A stretch of DNA of 64,000 nt from NCBI RefSeq assembly GCF_000421345.1, contig NZ_ATWV01000005.1:1-64000 (forward strand), read 5' to 3'. Positions 23,378-32,138 of this stretch are shown here, piece by piece (positions within the stretch are counted from its first letter, which is position 1; each line of letters opens with the position of its first letter). The stretch comes from Treponema bryantii NK4A124 (lineage in GTDB: Bacteria; Spirochaetota; Spirochaetia; Treponematales; Treponemataceae). The notes beneath the pieces were generated by a model. It saw only the letters and a list, made by a program, of their open reading frames with translations, was not told the origin of the DNA and searched no databases. The position numbers were made by a program, and so were the translations under genes.

Positions 23378-24037
23378 ATGGTTAAAGTGATTGTAGGTAT
23401 GACTGACGATTATACCAAAAAACTGACTATGGAATGTGTGTCTAAGGCGTTGCCAGAGGCACAACTTATTGACGGCTCTAGTGATATGGAGATTTTTTAT
23501 CATTTACAAAAGTCTGAAGATGAAATCATTGTAATTTTCGACAGATTCTTTTTAAGCTACATTTTGAAATTTACGCTGATTTATTTGAAAGCGATGAACA
23601 ATCGGATGAAGATTGTGTTTTGTGAGAGAGGAAGCTGTATCAGAGAATTTGGATTGCGTCTTTACGAGCTAGGAGTAGACGGATTTATCTGCGGCATTGA
23701 ACACGAAGACCTTTTTGTTGCAAAGCTTAAGAAGGTCGAAAACGGAGATAAATGTTTTCCTGATGAGATGAAAGATTCTGACGGGTATCTGCAGGTTAAT
23801 TCTGACAGAAAAGGCTGTGTTGAAATTACCTGTGCAGAATTTACTGTGGGACTTTATTTGGGCAAAGGCTTTACGAATAAAGAAATCAGCAGGATTACAG
23901 GATTCTCAATTAACGCAGTTAGAAATCACGCACATTGGCTGAAGAAGAAAATCGGTTTTAAGTGTCTAAATGACTTAACGGTTTTGAATCAGCGCTATGC
24001 TCATCTGGATATAAGGAGTTGGCATCTTGGTAATTAA
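23378..24037 (+). CDS. LuxR-type response-regulator-like protein inside the head module
   Basis: 219 aa. The N-terminal half has a receiver-like alternation of strands and helices (VIVGMTDDYTKKLTMECVSKAL; LYELGVDGFICGIEHEDLFVAKLK) but the usual phosphoacceptor Asp context is not clear. The C-terminal part (about 150-205) is a LuxR/GerE HTH: TCAEFTVGLYLGKGFTNKEISRITGFSINAVRNHAHWLKKKIG. DNA binding is very likely; signal input unknown. AGAGGGT precedes ATG by about seven bases. Placed between portal and protease, and overlapping the protease gene start, so it is made with late genes. It is the only regulator-like protein near the phage genes. Confidence 0.85.
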   Translation: MVKVIVGMTDDYTKKLTMECVSKALPEAQLIDGSSDMEIFYHLQKSEDEIIVIFDRFFLSYILKFTLIYLKAMNNRMKIVFCERGSCIREFGLRLYELGVDGFICGIEHEDLFVAKLKKVENGDKCFPDEMKDSDGYLQVNSDRKGCVEITCAEFTVGLYLGKGFTNKEISRITGFSINAVRNHAHWLKKKIGFKCLNDLTVLNQRYAHLDIRSWHLGN

Positions 24038-24659
24038 AATTGATGGTATTGAAAACAAGGAATTTGGAAAGGACAAGAATCTTTTCTTGAGGTTCCTTAA
24101 GGAGAACACGAGCTCTGGAAAAGTGAGTGCCCAGGTTGAGGTGTTCAAGGCTGTGGATGTGCAGAAGGATTCTTTCCATTGGGTAATGAGTACCTTTGAT
24201 ACGGACCGTGACTTTGAGAAAGTGGATCCGTGCGGATGGGATTTGAAAAACTATCTTGCTAATCCTGTTGTGCTTTGGAGTCACGACTATAGTATTCCGG
24301 CCATTGGCATTGCTAAAAATGTTTCGGCTGAAAAGCAGCTCGAAGGCGATATTGTCTTTAACGACAAGGAGTTTGACGAGTTTGGCTGGAGCATTGGAGA
24401 GCGTGTAAAAGCCGGAGTTCTGCGCTGCGGTTCTGTGGGCTTTCGTGTTGATGAATGTGAGTTCCTGGAAGCTCAGGACCGCGACTGTGATTTGATTTAC
24501 AGAAAGCAGGAGCTTCTGGAGTTCAGTATTTGTTGTGTACCTTCGAATCCGTTTGCGATTCATGTACCACAAAAGAAACTGGAAATTGAAAGAATTATTC
24601 AGGAGAATGATTCTTCATTTTATGAAAAGGTTTGTTCAGGCTTGAAAGCCAGAGCATAA
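24027..24659 (+). CDS. HK97-type prohead protease
   Basis: 210 aa with a TTG start at 24027 placed by AAGGAG eight bases upstream; overlaps the previous gene by 11 bp. Herpesvirus-type serine protease fold of HK97 gp4: the strand DTDRDFEKVDPCGWDLKNYLANPVVLWSHDY includes the catalytic His, and GVLRCGSVGFRVDEC the nucleophile Ser; LEFSICCVPSNPFAI closes the domain as in the family. It matures the capsid by cutting scaffold residues from the major capsid protein encoded next. Confidence 0.92.
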   Translation: MVIKIDGIENKEFGKDKNLFLRFLKENTSSGKVSAQVEVFKAVDVQKDSFHWVMSTFDTDRDFEKVDPCGWDLKNYLANPVVLWSHDYSIPAIGIAKNVSAEKQLEGDIVFNDKEFDEFGWSIGERVKAGVLRCGSVGFRVDECEFLEAQDRDCDLIYRKQELLEFSICCVPSNPFAIHVPQKKLEIERIIQENDSSFYEKVCSGLKARA

Positions 24660-24732
24660 ATAAAAAAAACAGAGCTGCCTGCAATTGAGACCTGGAGACA
24701 GCCCTGATTCAAGACCAACTTGGAGGTTTATC

Positions 24733-26040
24733 TTGAACGAAGTAATTGTATATTTGCAGCAGAAACTTAGCAATATGAAAAGCTTGGTTCCAACTGAAGC
24801 TGCAACACCGGAACAGATTTCAAAATACTTTAATGAGACAGAAGAACTCATTGACGGAATTTTGAAAATGGCAGACAGTCAGCAGACTGCCTCTACTACA
24901 GAGCTTGAAGGAATCAGAGAATCAGTTAAGGAGCTTCGTAACCTTCTTAAAAAGACTGATTCAGAAATGAAGCCTTTAACTTACCGTGATGTTTGTTACA
25001 ATCTTGGTAAAGCTTTGTGCGCAGCTTGGAACAAGGATGCCGAAACTCTTGGAGCTTTGAAGTTCTGTCCGAACATCAGAGCTGAAAAATGGAACAATCC
25101 AAAAGACTTTAAGTGGGAAGCTGGCAAAGGCTTTGTACCACAGAAAGCCGTACTCGGTGAGCCAATCGGAAACCTGGCAAACAACGACCAGTATCTTATC
25201 AACCCGATTTACGAAGAGACCATCATGCAGGAAGCTGCAAAGCAGTCTGTAATGATGAATCTTGTAACCCATCGTCCTATGAATGGACCATCAATCTTCA
25301 TCCCGGAAAGAGACCGCGGTGGGATTGAATTGAAATGGCTGACTTCTTACGGTCAGAAAATCGACGCTACAAAATCAAACATGCCGACAAGAACAGAGCT
25401 CAAAGCTTACACACTTGCAGGCTATGTTCCATTCTTCGATGAGTTCGGCGAAGATGTTTTTGTAGACCTTGGAAAGATGTTCCTGGAAGACTTCACCGAA
25501 GCCTACGGCCAGGAGTTTGACCGCCAGTGTTTGATTGCCGATGATGACCCATTCACAGGGGCTATCAATATGGCACAGGCAGAAGTTTGCAGAATCGAAT
25601 CTACAGACGAAAGCAAACTTACATACCTCGACTTTAGAGCTGCAGAACTCAAGGTTGAGCCGGAAGAAAGAAAGTATTGCAAATGGTTCTTAAACGAAAC
25701 AGTTCTGAATCATATTGCAAACATTCAGGACGACAACCACAACCCAATCTGGAGAAAACCAGGAGATGGAATGCCAGGACGCATTGACGGTTATGACGTT
25801 GTGGAATCAAGACTGATGCCGCAGCTTGCCGACCTCGAAGCCGACAGTGTGCTTGCCATCTTTATGAATCCAAAGAGAATCATCCACGGCAACCGCAAGG
25901 GAATCGAAATCAAACGTTTCGATGAAACAACAGAGGGCTTGGAATACGGCGAGCTCTTTATGCGCTTCCGAAAGCGTGACGGCTTCCTCGTGACAAGACC
26001 AAAGAAAAATATGGTCCTCCTCAAAACCGCAGAGGAATAA
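24733..26040 (+). CDS. Major capsid protein, HK97 fold
   Basis: 435 aa from a TTG at 24733 preceded by TGGAGG; the open frame continues to 24685 without an RBS. Residues about 1-110 are helical and act as the scaffold delta domain, to be removed by the protease. The body begins near AVLGEPIGNLANNDQYLINPIYEETIMQEAAKQSV and has the E-loop/P-domain pattern of HK97 capsids (YTLAGYVPFFDEFGEDVFVDLGKMFLEDFTEAYGQEFDR), ending GFLVTRPKKNMVLLKTAEE. TTG starts in both protease and capsid genes are odd for highly expressed products. Confidence 0.92.
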   Translation: MNEVIVYLQQKLSNMKSLVPTEAATPEQISKYFNETEELIDGILKMADSQQTASTTELEGIRESVKELRNLLKKTDSEMKPLTYRDVCYNLGKALCAAWNKDAETLGALKFCPNIRAEKWNNPKDFKWEAGKGFVPQKAVLGEPIGNLANNDQYLINPIYEETIMQEAAKQSVMMNLVTHRPMNGPSIFIPERDRGGIELKWLTSYGQKIDATKSNMPTRTELKAYTLAGYVPFFDEFGEDVFVDLGKMFLEDFTEAYGQEFDRQCLIADDDPFTGAINMAQAEVCRIESTDESKLTYLDFRAAELKVEPEERKYCKWFLNETVLNHIANIQDDNHNPIWRKPGDGMPGRIDGYDVVESRLMPQLADLEADSVLAIFMNPKRIIHGNRKGIEIKRFDETTEGLEYGELFMRFRKRDGFLVTRPKKNMVLLKTAEE

Positions 26041-26113
26041 CCCTAAAACCAAAGAGCAATATATATTGCCCTTTGGAAAGCGGGGGCGAAAAAACTAAAA
26101 ACCGAAGTGAAGG

Positions 26114-26162
26114 CAAATGCAAGGCTGCGCAGCACCGCGACAGCGGCTTGGCCTTGTATTTG
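26114..26162. repeat. Hairpin after the capsid gene
   Basis: CAAATGCAAGGC pairs with GCCTTGTATTTG (11 of 12) and encloses CCGCGACAGCGG-type GC-rich bases. It lies in the 174-bp gap between capsid and connector genes; no T-run follows, so it is more likely a processing site or dispersed repeat than a terminator. Confidence 0.55.
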
Positions 26163-26214
26163 ACTGAACGGAGGTTATACTTTCCTGAGCCCTGCTTTTC
26201 CAATTGGAGAGACT

Positions 26215-26709
26215 ATGCATCCATTCCCATTTGAAGAATTACAGAAAATCTTAGAGCTTAAAGATACAGAACTCATAACAGACGAATTACTTTTTAATTC
26301 AGTTATGACAACTCTTGAAAAGAAGCTCGGTTATTCTTTAGAAGATAAAAACTACAATGAAATCCAGACAGTAAAAGATCATAAAGTTTACACAGATAAT
26401 GACAACATCACCGAGATGATAAACATCATAGATATGAACACAAAAGAACGTGTTCCAAACTGCATCATAAATGGAAGAGAAATCTTCCTCCTCTCTACAG
26501 AATACGAAGATCATGTTTTGTTTTTGAATTACAATGCAGGCTTTACACCAGAAGACTTCCCCGCAGATTTGAAAGAAGTAATCATTAAACTGTTTCTCTT
26601 GAAAAAAAAAGAGTTTATTAAAACTCAGAATCACGAAGATGATTATTCTTTTGAAATCCCACAGGATATTCAGAACATAATCAATCTATATAGAAGAAAG
26701 ACACTGTAA
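26215..26709 (+). CDS. Head-tail connector (gp6-like)
   Basis: 164 aa. Opens HPFPFEELQKILELKDTELITDELLFNSVMTTLEKKLGY, the helical start of HK97 gp6-like adaptors, and ends with DLKEVIIKLFLLKKKEF...IQNIINLYRRKTL, the paired helix typical of the group. It should sit under the portal as the first ring of the neck. Its codon use and AT-richness resemble the next gene and cargo, more than the capsid gene. ATGA overlap with the next gene. Confidence 0.8.
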   Translation: MHPFPFEELQKILELKDTELITDELLFNSVMTTLEKKLGYSLEDKNYNEIQTVKDHKVYTDNDNITEMINIIDMNTKERVPNCIINGREIFLLSTEYEDHVLFLNYNAGFTPEDFPADLKEVIIKLFLLKKKEFIKTQNHEDDYSFEIPQDIQNIINLYRRKTL

Positions 26710-27101
26710 TGAAAAACTTTGAACCAGTTTACCAAGAATTAGAAAATCTCCTTATCAACAAGCTTCCGGAATACATTGAGAAAATCAATAAAGAACACTA
26801 TGACGGAATTATTCTAAAGGCTTTTGAAAATACAACATTGGATGAAAACTGTATCAATGCTCCTTCATTCATATTCAATATAGAAGAAACTGATTATTCT
26901 GAAAAAGACCGCATTATTGAAAATACGGTCTTTTCTATAAGTCTTGAAATTAAACTTCAGTCTCACACAGAAAATAGAATCATTTTGCTATGCCGATACC
27001 TTGAAGCCATTGAAAAAACTTTAAGCGATAATGAAAACTGGCTGGAATGTAAAATAGTAAATATTTCAGCAAATAAAATCTTTATAAGAATTGTTTTCTA
27101 A
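26709..27101 (+). CDS. Neck/tail-completion protein (putative)
   Basis: 130 aa, coupled to the connector by ATGA overlap. The pattern (N-terminal helix, then alternating strands and helix, RIIENTVFSISLEIKLQSHTENRIILLCRYLEAIEKTL) is that of HK97 gp10-like/tail-terminator proteins. The call is from position, size and fold pattern. It is the last head/neck gene; the next phage structural gene is 7.6 kb further on, beyond cargo 1. Its stop codon overlaps the stop codon of the convergent restriction gene. Confidence 0.65.
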   Translation: MKNFEPVYQELENLLINKLPEYIEKINKEHYDGIILKAFENTTLDENCINAPSFIFNIEETDYSEKDRIIENTVFSISLEIKLQSHTENRIILLCRYLEAIEKTLSDNENWLECKIVNISANKIFIRIVF

Positions 27102-28438
27102 ATATCTTTGAAAATATCTACCTTTTCAAATGAATCATATAGAGTTTCCAGTTTTTTCAAAGTTGTTCTAAATTGACTACGTGGCTTAGCTTTGCTTTCA
27201 CCATTTTCGTCAAAGATTACCTTTATACCCGGATCATACTGAACATAACCATTAACCATTGCATTCAGGAATTTTGCGAAATCTGTTCCTTCTCCAAGAT
27301 GTACGATTGGACTGTATTTATAAAATCTATTTTTATCCGAATCGACTTTAGATTGATAACGAACATAACAAGCATGATGATGTTTATTGCACCAATGCTG
27401 TAGTAAAGATGAGAATGACCATATTGCAACAGGTTCTTCACTTTGATTAATAAGCATTATACCACCTGCAGCATCATCAATTTTTTGAGTTTTCAAATTA
27501 AAGCCTGACAGTACCATTTTCAAATCAGAAACTTTGCATGGTTTATTAACCTGGAATGGGCCTGTAAAATATCGTTCATTTTCTTTTTTTGTATAATGTC
27601 CATATCTTATTGCAAATTCTTTAGCACCTATTTCGTGATAAAGTCCTTTATCTGGCTCCGGTGTCATCAAAGTTATTCTTGTTTTACTATGAGATTTTAA
27701 TTCCCATCCTTTATAATCAGGAGCTGCTTCACCATTTGGAATAATACCGAAATGAGCTTCCATTGTATAACCGCCACCATTAGAAGCATTATAAGGGCGT
27801 GTACTACCATCAGCATACATTCTTACAGATTGAATCCAATCTTTATTTACTAAATCACGTAACATAAGTATTAATGAATCTTTGTCTGCAATATCATTGG
27901 ATTTTAATGGAAACTGATTTAAGACTTTTCTATCTTTTTCTGGAATATTACTATATAAGGATTGTTCAATATCTTTTGCAAGTGTAGAATTTTTGGTTGC
28001 TAAATATGCATAGACTTTTTTATCTGGACAAATTCCAAGAATAAGAACTCTACCATCTTTTTGATTACTTTCTCCGCGAGCTTCTTTTGGGATTGGCTGC
28101 AAATCTTTGCTTGGTGCAGTATCACATTCACTTAAAAAGCCAGACAATCGTACTTCCGGATATTTTGGATAAAGAATTAATTGAGTATTAGGAGCTTTCG
28201 CATAATCAAGGGAATCATTTATCCAATAAAAATCCATTGGAGCTTTATAGTTTGGTTTTGCTATATCTACATATTCTTTGATTTCACCAAACGGCAATTG
28301 CTGTAAAACATTAAAGCTTCCGCCTAAATAGATTTGCTGTTTTGAATTATCATTTTCGGACAACATTTTGAATAATGCATAAGTTGCCCCCAATTTTATA
28401 AAATAATCACCAAGTTCTTTATAAGTTGAAAATCCCAT
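27098..28438 (-). CDS. MvaI/BcnI-type restriction endonuclease
   Basis: 446 aa. The C-terminal half holds the MvaI/BcnI pattern YTMEAHFGIIPNGEAAPDYKGWELKSHSK, with E about 227, D about 240, and E246-L-K248 as the PD-(D/E)XK-type metal site. MvaI cuts CC/WGG and BcnI CC/SGG as monomers; this enzyme may target a CCNGG-like sequence. The N-terminal half (about 1-190) is extra relative to these small enzymes and may add target control. Divergent from the C5 methyltransferase gene 28560-29843, with which it forms a complete type II system. Overlaps the neck gene by four bases tail to tail. Confidence 0.85.
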   Translation of the reverse strand: MGFSTYKELGDYFIKLGATYALFKMLSENDNSKQQIYLGGSFNVLQQLPFGEIKEYVDIAKPNYKAPMDFYWINDSLDYAKAPNTQLILYPKYPEVRLSGFLSECDTAPSKDLQPIPKEARGESNQKDGRVLILGICPDKKVYAYLATKNSTLAKDIEQSLYSNIPEKDRKVLNQFPLKSNDIADKDSLILMLRDLVNKDWIQSVRMYADGSTRPYNASNGGGYTMEAHFGIIPNGEAAPDYKGWELKSHSKTRITLMTPEPDKGLYHEIGAKEFAIRYGHYTKKENERYFTGPFQVNKPCKVSDLKMVLSGFNLKTQKIDDAAGGIMLINQSEEPVAIWSFSSLLQHWCNKHHHACYVRYQSKVDSDKNRFYKYSPIVHLGEGTDFAKFLNAMVNGYVQYDPGIKVIFDENGESKAKPRSQFRTTLKKLETLYDSFEKVDIFKDI

Positions 28439-28492
28439 TATTTTTATCCTATAAAATGAATATCGGAAAATAAAAGGAAAAGTATTATTTTA

Positions 28493-28521
28493 TTGACAAT
28501 GGGGAATAATTATTGCATAAT
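28493..28521 (+). promoter_or_regulatory. Promoter with overlapping palindromic operator, methyltransferase
   Basis: TTGACA (28493), 17-bp spacer, CATAAT (28516-28521). The perfect palindrome TTGCAT-A-ATGCAA (28513-28525) covers the -10. As the methyltransferase carries an N-terminal HTH, autoregulation at this operator, as known for M.EcoRII/M.SsoII-like enzymes, is a reasonable inference. Confidence 0.65.
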
Positions 28522-28559
28522 GCAATTATAAATCCCATAACATTTGGGAGGGGGAAAAT

Positions 28560-29843
28560 ATGCAAGAAACTTTCTATCAGGGTTCAGTATCTGAACTTCT
28601 TTCACGTGTTACACAATTATATTCTATTGCTGATATTGCGACTGAATTTCAGGTAAATCAAAGTACAATACACCGTTGGATTAATGGAACTGTTGAACCA
28701 AAAAGTTTTGTTGCTGATAGATTGTTTAATATGCTTACTCGAAAGATTTCCGCAAAAGAAAATGATGAAAAGACAGGTGATTTCACTTTTATTGATTTAT
28801 TTGCCGGAATAGGTGGAATTAGAAAAGGATTTGAACAGGCTGGCGGAAAATGTCTTTATACATCAGAATGGGATGAATATGCACAGAAGACATATAGTAA
28901 TAATTATCCTTCAGAACATGCCATCAATGGCGATATTACAAAAGTAAATGCTGCTGATATTCCTGATCATGACATTTTGTTAGCAGGCTTTCCATGTCAG
29001 CCATTCTCAATTGCTGGAGTTTCTAAAAAGAAATCCTTAGGAAGACCTACAGGTTTCGAAGATAAAACACAAGGTACTTTATTTTTTGATGTTGCACGCA
29101 TTATTCAAGAAAAGAAACCAAAAGCATTTGTGCTTGAAAATGTAAAGAATTTAAAATCACATGACAAAGGAAGAACTTTCGAAGTTATCTGGGAAACCCT
29201 AACTAAAGAACTTGGATATACATGTGATTATCATATTTTTGATGGACAGTATTGGGTACCTCAACACAGAGAACGTATTGTAATTGTTGGTTTTAGAGAC
29301 AAAGTTGATTTCAAATTACAGGATATGGAGTTACCAACAAAAGGAGAAGTTAAGCTCTCTAGCATTTTACACAAAACAGATGGTACTGAACCAAGATTAA
29401 TTCAAGATGGTGATAAATACTTTGACTTTGAAAACAATAAAGTTCTTGATAAATATACACTGACAGATAATCTCTGGGCATACCTGCAGGCTTATGCTCA
29501 GAAACATCGTTCTATGGGCAACGGTTTTGGATATGGCTTAGTAAAACCTGATGACATTGCAAGAACTCTTTCTGCAAGATATTACAAAGACGGCTCTGAA
29601 ATCTTAATTTACCAGGGCGAAAATAAGAATCCAAGAAGATTGACCCCAAGAGAATGTGCAAGATTAATGGGCTACCCTGATGATTATATTATTCCAGTTT
29701 CTGATACAAGAGCATATAAACAGTTTGGAAACTCTGTTGTAGTTCCGTTATTTCACGCAGTTGCAGAATTCATAAAACCTATGGTTATGAAAATGATTGA
29801 AGAAGAAAAGAAATCAGAAGAACCAAAGACTATTTCTGCATAA
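28560..29843 (+). CDS. DNA (cytosine-5) methyltransferase with N-terminal HTH
   Basis: 427 aa. Residues about 15-55 form an HTH (YSIADIATEFQVNQSTIHRWINGTVEPK). Methylase motifs follow: I DLFAGIGGIRKGFEQAG (about 77), IV AGFPCQPFS with catalytic C146, VI FVLENVKNL (about 195), VIII QHRERIVIVG, then the target domain, and IX/X RRLTPRECARLMGYPDDY and QFGNSVVVPLFHAVAEF. It protects host sites from the divergent MvaI/BcnI-like nuclease. RBS GGGAGG about eight bases before ATG. The HTH suggests self-control of the RM locus. Confidence 0.95.
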   Translation: MQETFYQGSVSELLSRVTQLYSIADIATEFQVNQSTIHRWINGTVEPKSFVADRLFNMLTRKISAKENDEKTGDFTFIDLFAGIGGIRKGFEQAGGKCLYTSEWDEYAQKTYSNNYPSEHAINGDITKVNAADIPDHDILLAGFPCQPFSIAGVSKKKSLGRPTGFEDKTQGTLFFDVARIIQEKKPKAFVLENVKNLKSHDKGRTFEVIWETLTKELGYTCDYHIFDGQYWVPQHRERIVIVGFRDKVDFKLQDMELPTKGEVKLSSILHKTDGTEPRLIQDGDKYFDFENNKVLDKYTLTDNLWAYLQAYAQKHRSMGNGFGYGLVKPDDIARTLSARYYKDGSEILIYQGENKNPRRLTPRECARLMGYPDDYIIPVSDTRAYKQFGNSVVVPLFHAVAEFIKPMVMKMIEEEKKSEEPKTISA

Positions 29844-29845
29844 CG

Positions 29846-30325
29846 ATGGGAAATAGTGCAATGGATATCAATTCTTCTTTTTTTACAACTTTGCTTTCTA
29901 TCCTTCTTGGTGGATTATTAACTATAATAACATCCATTTTAGTTCAGTCATATAATTATCGCCATGAAAAAAAAGCCAATTATGAAGAAAAGTGTTCTGA
30001 TTTTTTTGATGAACTGTTATCAAAACTTCCAATTGAATATTTCTCATCAAATCAGACAAATACAAGACAGGAACAAATTGATTATTATACTCATAAATGG
30101 TTTGAAAAAAGAACGATTTTAGCATGTTACAAAACAAAGGCTATTTTATATACTTCAAATACGATTCAGCAAAAACTTAATGATTTATATGACATTACTA
30201 ATATAGCTTGCTTAAATATTAAAATTCCCAATATTGATGAGACTGGTGATTTATCATATATGGATGAATATACAAAATGTCTTAATGAACTTATAGAATT
30301 AATAAAAAAAGAGATAAAAAAATAA
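29846..30325 (+). CDS. Membrane-anchored helical protein of the RM operon
   Basis: 159 aa; one N-terminal membrane helix (about residues 10-32, FFTTLLSILLGGLLTIITSILVQ) followed by a cytoplasmic all-helical domain rich in charged residues. Starts two bases after the methyltransferase stop and ends one base before the next gene, so it is in the same operon. Resembles small TM-plus-helical proteins seen beside defence genes, but I recognise no family. Confidence 0.7.
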   Translation: MGNSAMDINSSFFTTLLSILLGGLLTIITSILVQSYNYRHEKKANYEEKCSDFFDELLSKLPIEYFSSNQTNTRQEQIDYYTHKWFEKRTILACYKTKAILYTSNTIQQKLNDLYDITNIACLNIKIPNIDETGDLSYMDEYTKCLNELIELIKKEIKK

Positions 30326-30326
30326 G

Positions 30327-31154
30327 ATGAGTAAACACATTCAATACGGCAAAACATTTGGACTCTTCTACGATGCTTACAGAAAGTTCTGTAAAGAAAA
30401 CTCACCAGACGGTAAACCTAATTCAGAAACACCAGAAATGTTCCGCCAGTGGTTTATAAAAAACTTTGTTTCTAGTATGGATGATGCTACCTGCTGCCAG
30501 CTTTTCCTGAGAGACTTAAATCACGAACTTACACACATTTATCTTAAAGATGAAAACTTGATGGATTTCTTCAAAGCAGTAGAAATCCGTGACCTTGAAG
30601 GTATCAAAACTTATATCAAAGATAATGGTTCAAGTGTTGTTTTGAATAATGATGATCTTCTTGAAAATCTTACAACCGGAATCAACTTTGGAATCTGTCT
30701 GCACATTCCTAAAAAATCACAGGGCTTTGTTTTTGCATACTCTCTTTACGATATTTCAAACGAGCTTCGCATTTTTGTAAATCATGGAATGGAACAATAC
30801 CACATTTCAAGCAATGAGATTGAAGATAAAAAATCTATTGTTTATACAGATTCAGAAATTAATGAAATCACAAAGATTGCATTAAATCTTATCTCATATA
30901 TTTACTGCTTCCCAGAATGTCTTGTTGATGGTGCTCCTCATGATATTAAAACTCAGAATAATCATTATTTGAATACTTCTGAAAAAGTTGTTGAAGCTGG
31001 AGAACGTTCTGAAGGTGGGCTTGTAATACCTCACTTCCGCCGCGGTTACTTCAAGCGATTAAGCAGCGATTTTTATAAGAATAAAAAAGGACAGATTGTG
31101 TTTGTGCATGAAACTATTGTAAATGGTACTGCCAAAACTCTTGAAGAAAGATAA
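30327..31154 (+). CDS. AcrVA2-like protein 1
   Basis: 275 aa. The C-terminal 60 residues read VIPHFRRGYFKRLSSDFY..KGQIVFVHETIVNG, a PHxRRGxF/W...T-x-VNG pattern that I recall from the C-terminus of the Cas12a inhibitor AcrVA2 and its many phage and plasmid relatives. Mid-protein segments (FGICLHIPKKSQGFVFAYSLYD; ALNLISYIYCFPECLVDGAPHDI) also have the AcrVA2-like layout. AcrVA2 is reported to lower Cas12a mRNA by recognising the nascent protein. Paralogue of the 32139-33011 gene. No Cas12 or CRISPR array is in the window, so the target is unknown. Confidence 0.6.
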   Translation: MSKHIQYGKTFGLFYDAYRKFCKENSPDGKPNSETPEMFRQWFIKNFVSSMDDATCCQLFLRDLNHELTHIYLKDENLMDFFKAVEIRDLEGIKTYIKDNGSSVVLNNDDLLENLTTGINFGICLHIPKKSQGFVFAYSLYDISNELRIFVNHGMEQYHISSNEIEDKKSIVYTDSEINEITKIALNLISYIYCFPECLVDGAPHDIKTQNNHYLNTSEKVVEAGERSEGGLVIPHFRRGYFKRLSSDFYKNKKGQIVFVHETIVNGTAKTLEER

Positions 31155-31163
31155 ATCATTATA

Positions 31164-32093
31164 TTATTCCCAGCCATCAAAAAAAGGTTGAGAATCATCT
31201 ACAACTGGTTTCACAAATAAATCCTCAATCAGATAAGTACTTCGGTAGATATCTCTTTTTAGCATTTTTATATCTATGTTACGCTCTTCGCAGAATTTCT
31301 TCATTTTATAAATATCATTTTTATTAATTTCATAATAATCAGAATCTGTGTAATTAAATCCTAAATTTTCACCCAGAATTACGCATTCTAAAGTATCTGC
31401 TAAGTCAATTTTGACTTTTTCAATTTCTGTATTAGAATTACCTTTTTTGTTTATGATAATGATTCGAAACTCATTTTCACCTTGCCAATCTATATCTTTT
31501 GTATAATAGTAATCACGAATATTCTCACATAAATTGTCACGAACTTTCTGTTCGTTTTTACATCGACCATGACCGAATATCTTTTTATTACGACTTATAA
31601 TTATTTTTCTCATATGACTTGAATAAGCTTTATCTGTAATATCTTTATAATCAACATTTTCTGCAAAAAAGTAGTATCTAGGTTCTAAATCGGATTTTAA
31701 TTTAGTAAGTAATTTATTTTTATTAAATACCAAGCAAGCACCTTTTGAATTTTCTCCATACTGTGCCCACATTCTTGGTAAGAAATAACCAGGGCGATTA
31801 TTAACAGAAAAATCAACATATTCACCAGAAGAAAAGGAAAATGATTTTACCATTCTATTTTTTGTTTGTGTTAGATATTGAAAGAACCATGCTTGTTCAT
31901 CAACTTCATCAGAATTGTAATCTAATTCATCTAACCCTATATCTGCCAATTCAGATTTTTCAAAAAAATCAAATTTTTTGTTCTCATATGGATCATTAGT
32001 TTGAGATATTTTATTGAACCATAGCTCGTGAGAATTAATAATAGATTTACATTTGTCTAAAGATGTGTAATGAAATAAATATTCTTTTTTCAT
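31164..32093 (-). CDS. DUF2971 family protein
   Basis: 309 aa. Begins YLFHYTSLDKCKSIINSHELWFNKISQTNDPYE, the DUF2971 signature (a Y/HYTS..., W-F/N...NDP-E pattern), and later shows RMWAQYGENSKGACLVFNK and WQGENEFRIIIINK, both typical of the family. DUF2971 proteins are common in defence islands; their fold is thought to be ADP-ribosyltransferase-like, but activity here is unproven. Convergent with AcrVA2-like 1 and downstream of AcrVA2-like 2 on the minus strand. Confidence 0.88.
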   Translation of the reverse strand: MKKEYLFHYTSLDKCKSIINSHELWFNKISQTNDPYENKKFDFFEKSELADIGLDELDYNSDEVDEQAWFFQYLTQTKNRMVKSFSFSSGEYVDFSVNNRPGYFLPRMWAQYGENSKGACLVFNKNKLLTKLKSDLEPRYYFFAENVDYKDITDKAYSSHMRKIIISRNKKIFGHGRCKNEQKVRDNLCENIRDYYYTKDIDWQGENEFRIIIINKKGNSNTEIEKVKIDLADTLECVILGENLGFNYTDSDYYEINKNDIYKMKKFCEERNIDIKMLKRDIYRSTYLIEDLFVKPVVDDSQPFFDGWE

Positions 32094-32138
32094 AGTTACC
32101 TCTAATATAATATTAGAATTTCTGTTGAAATAGAATTT

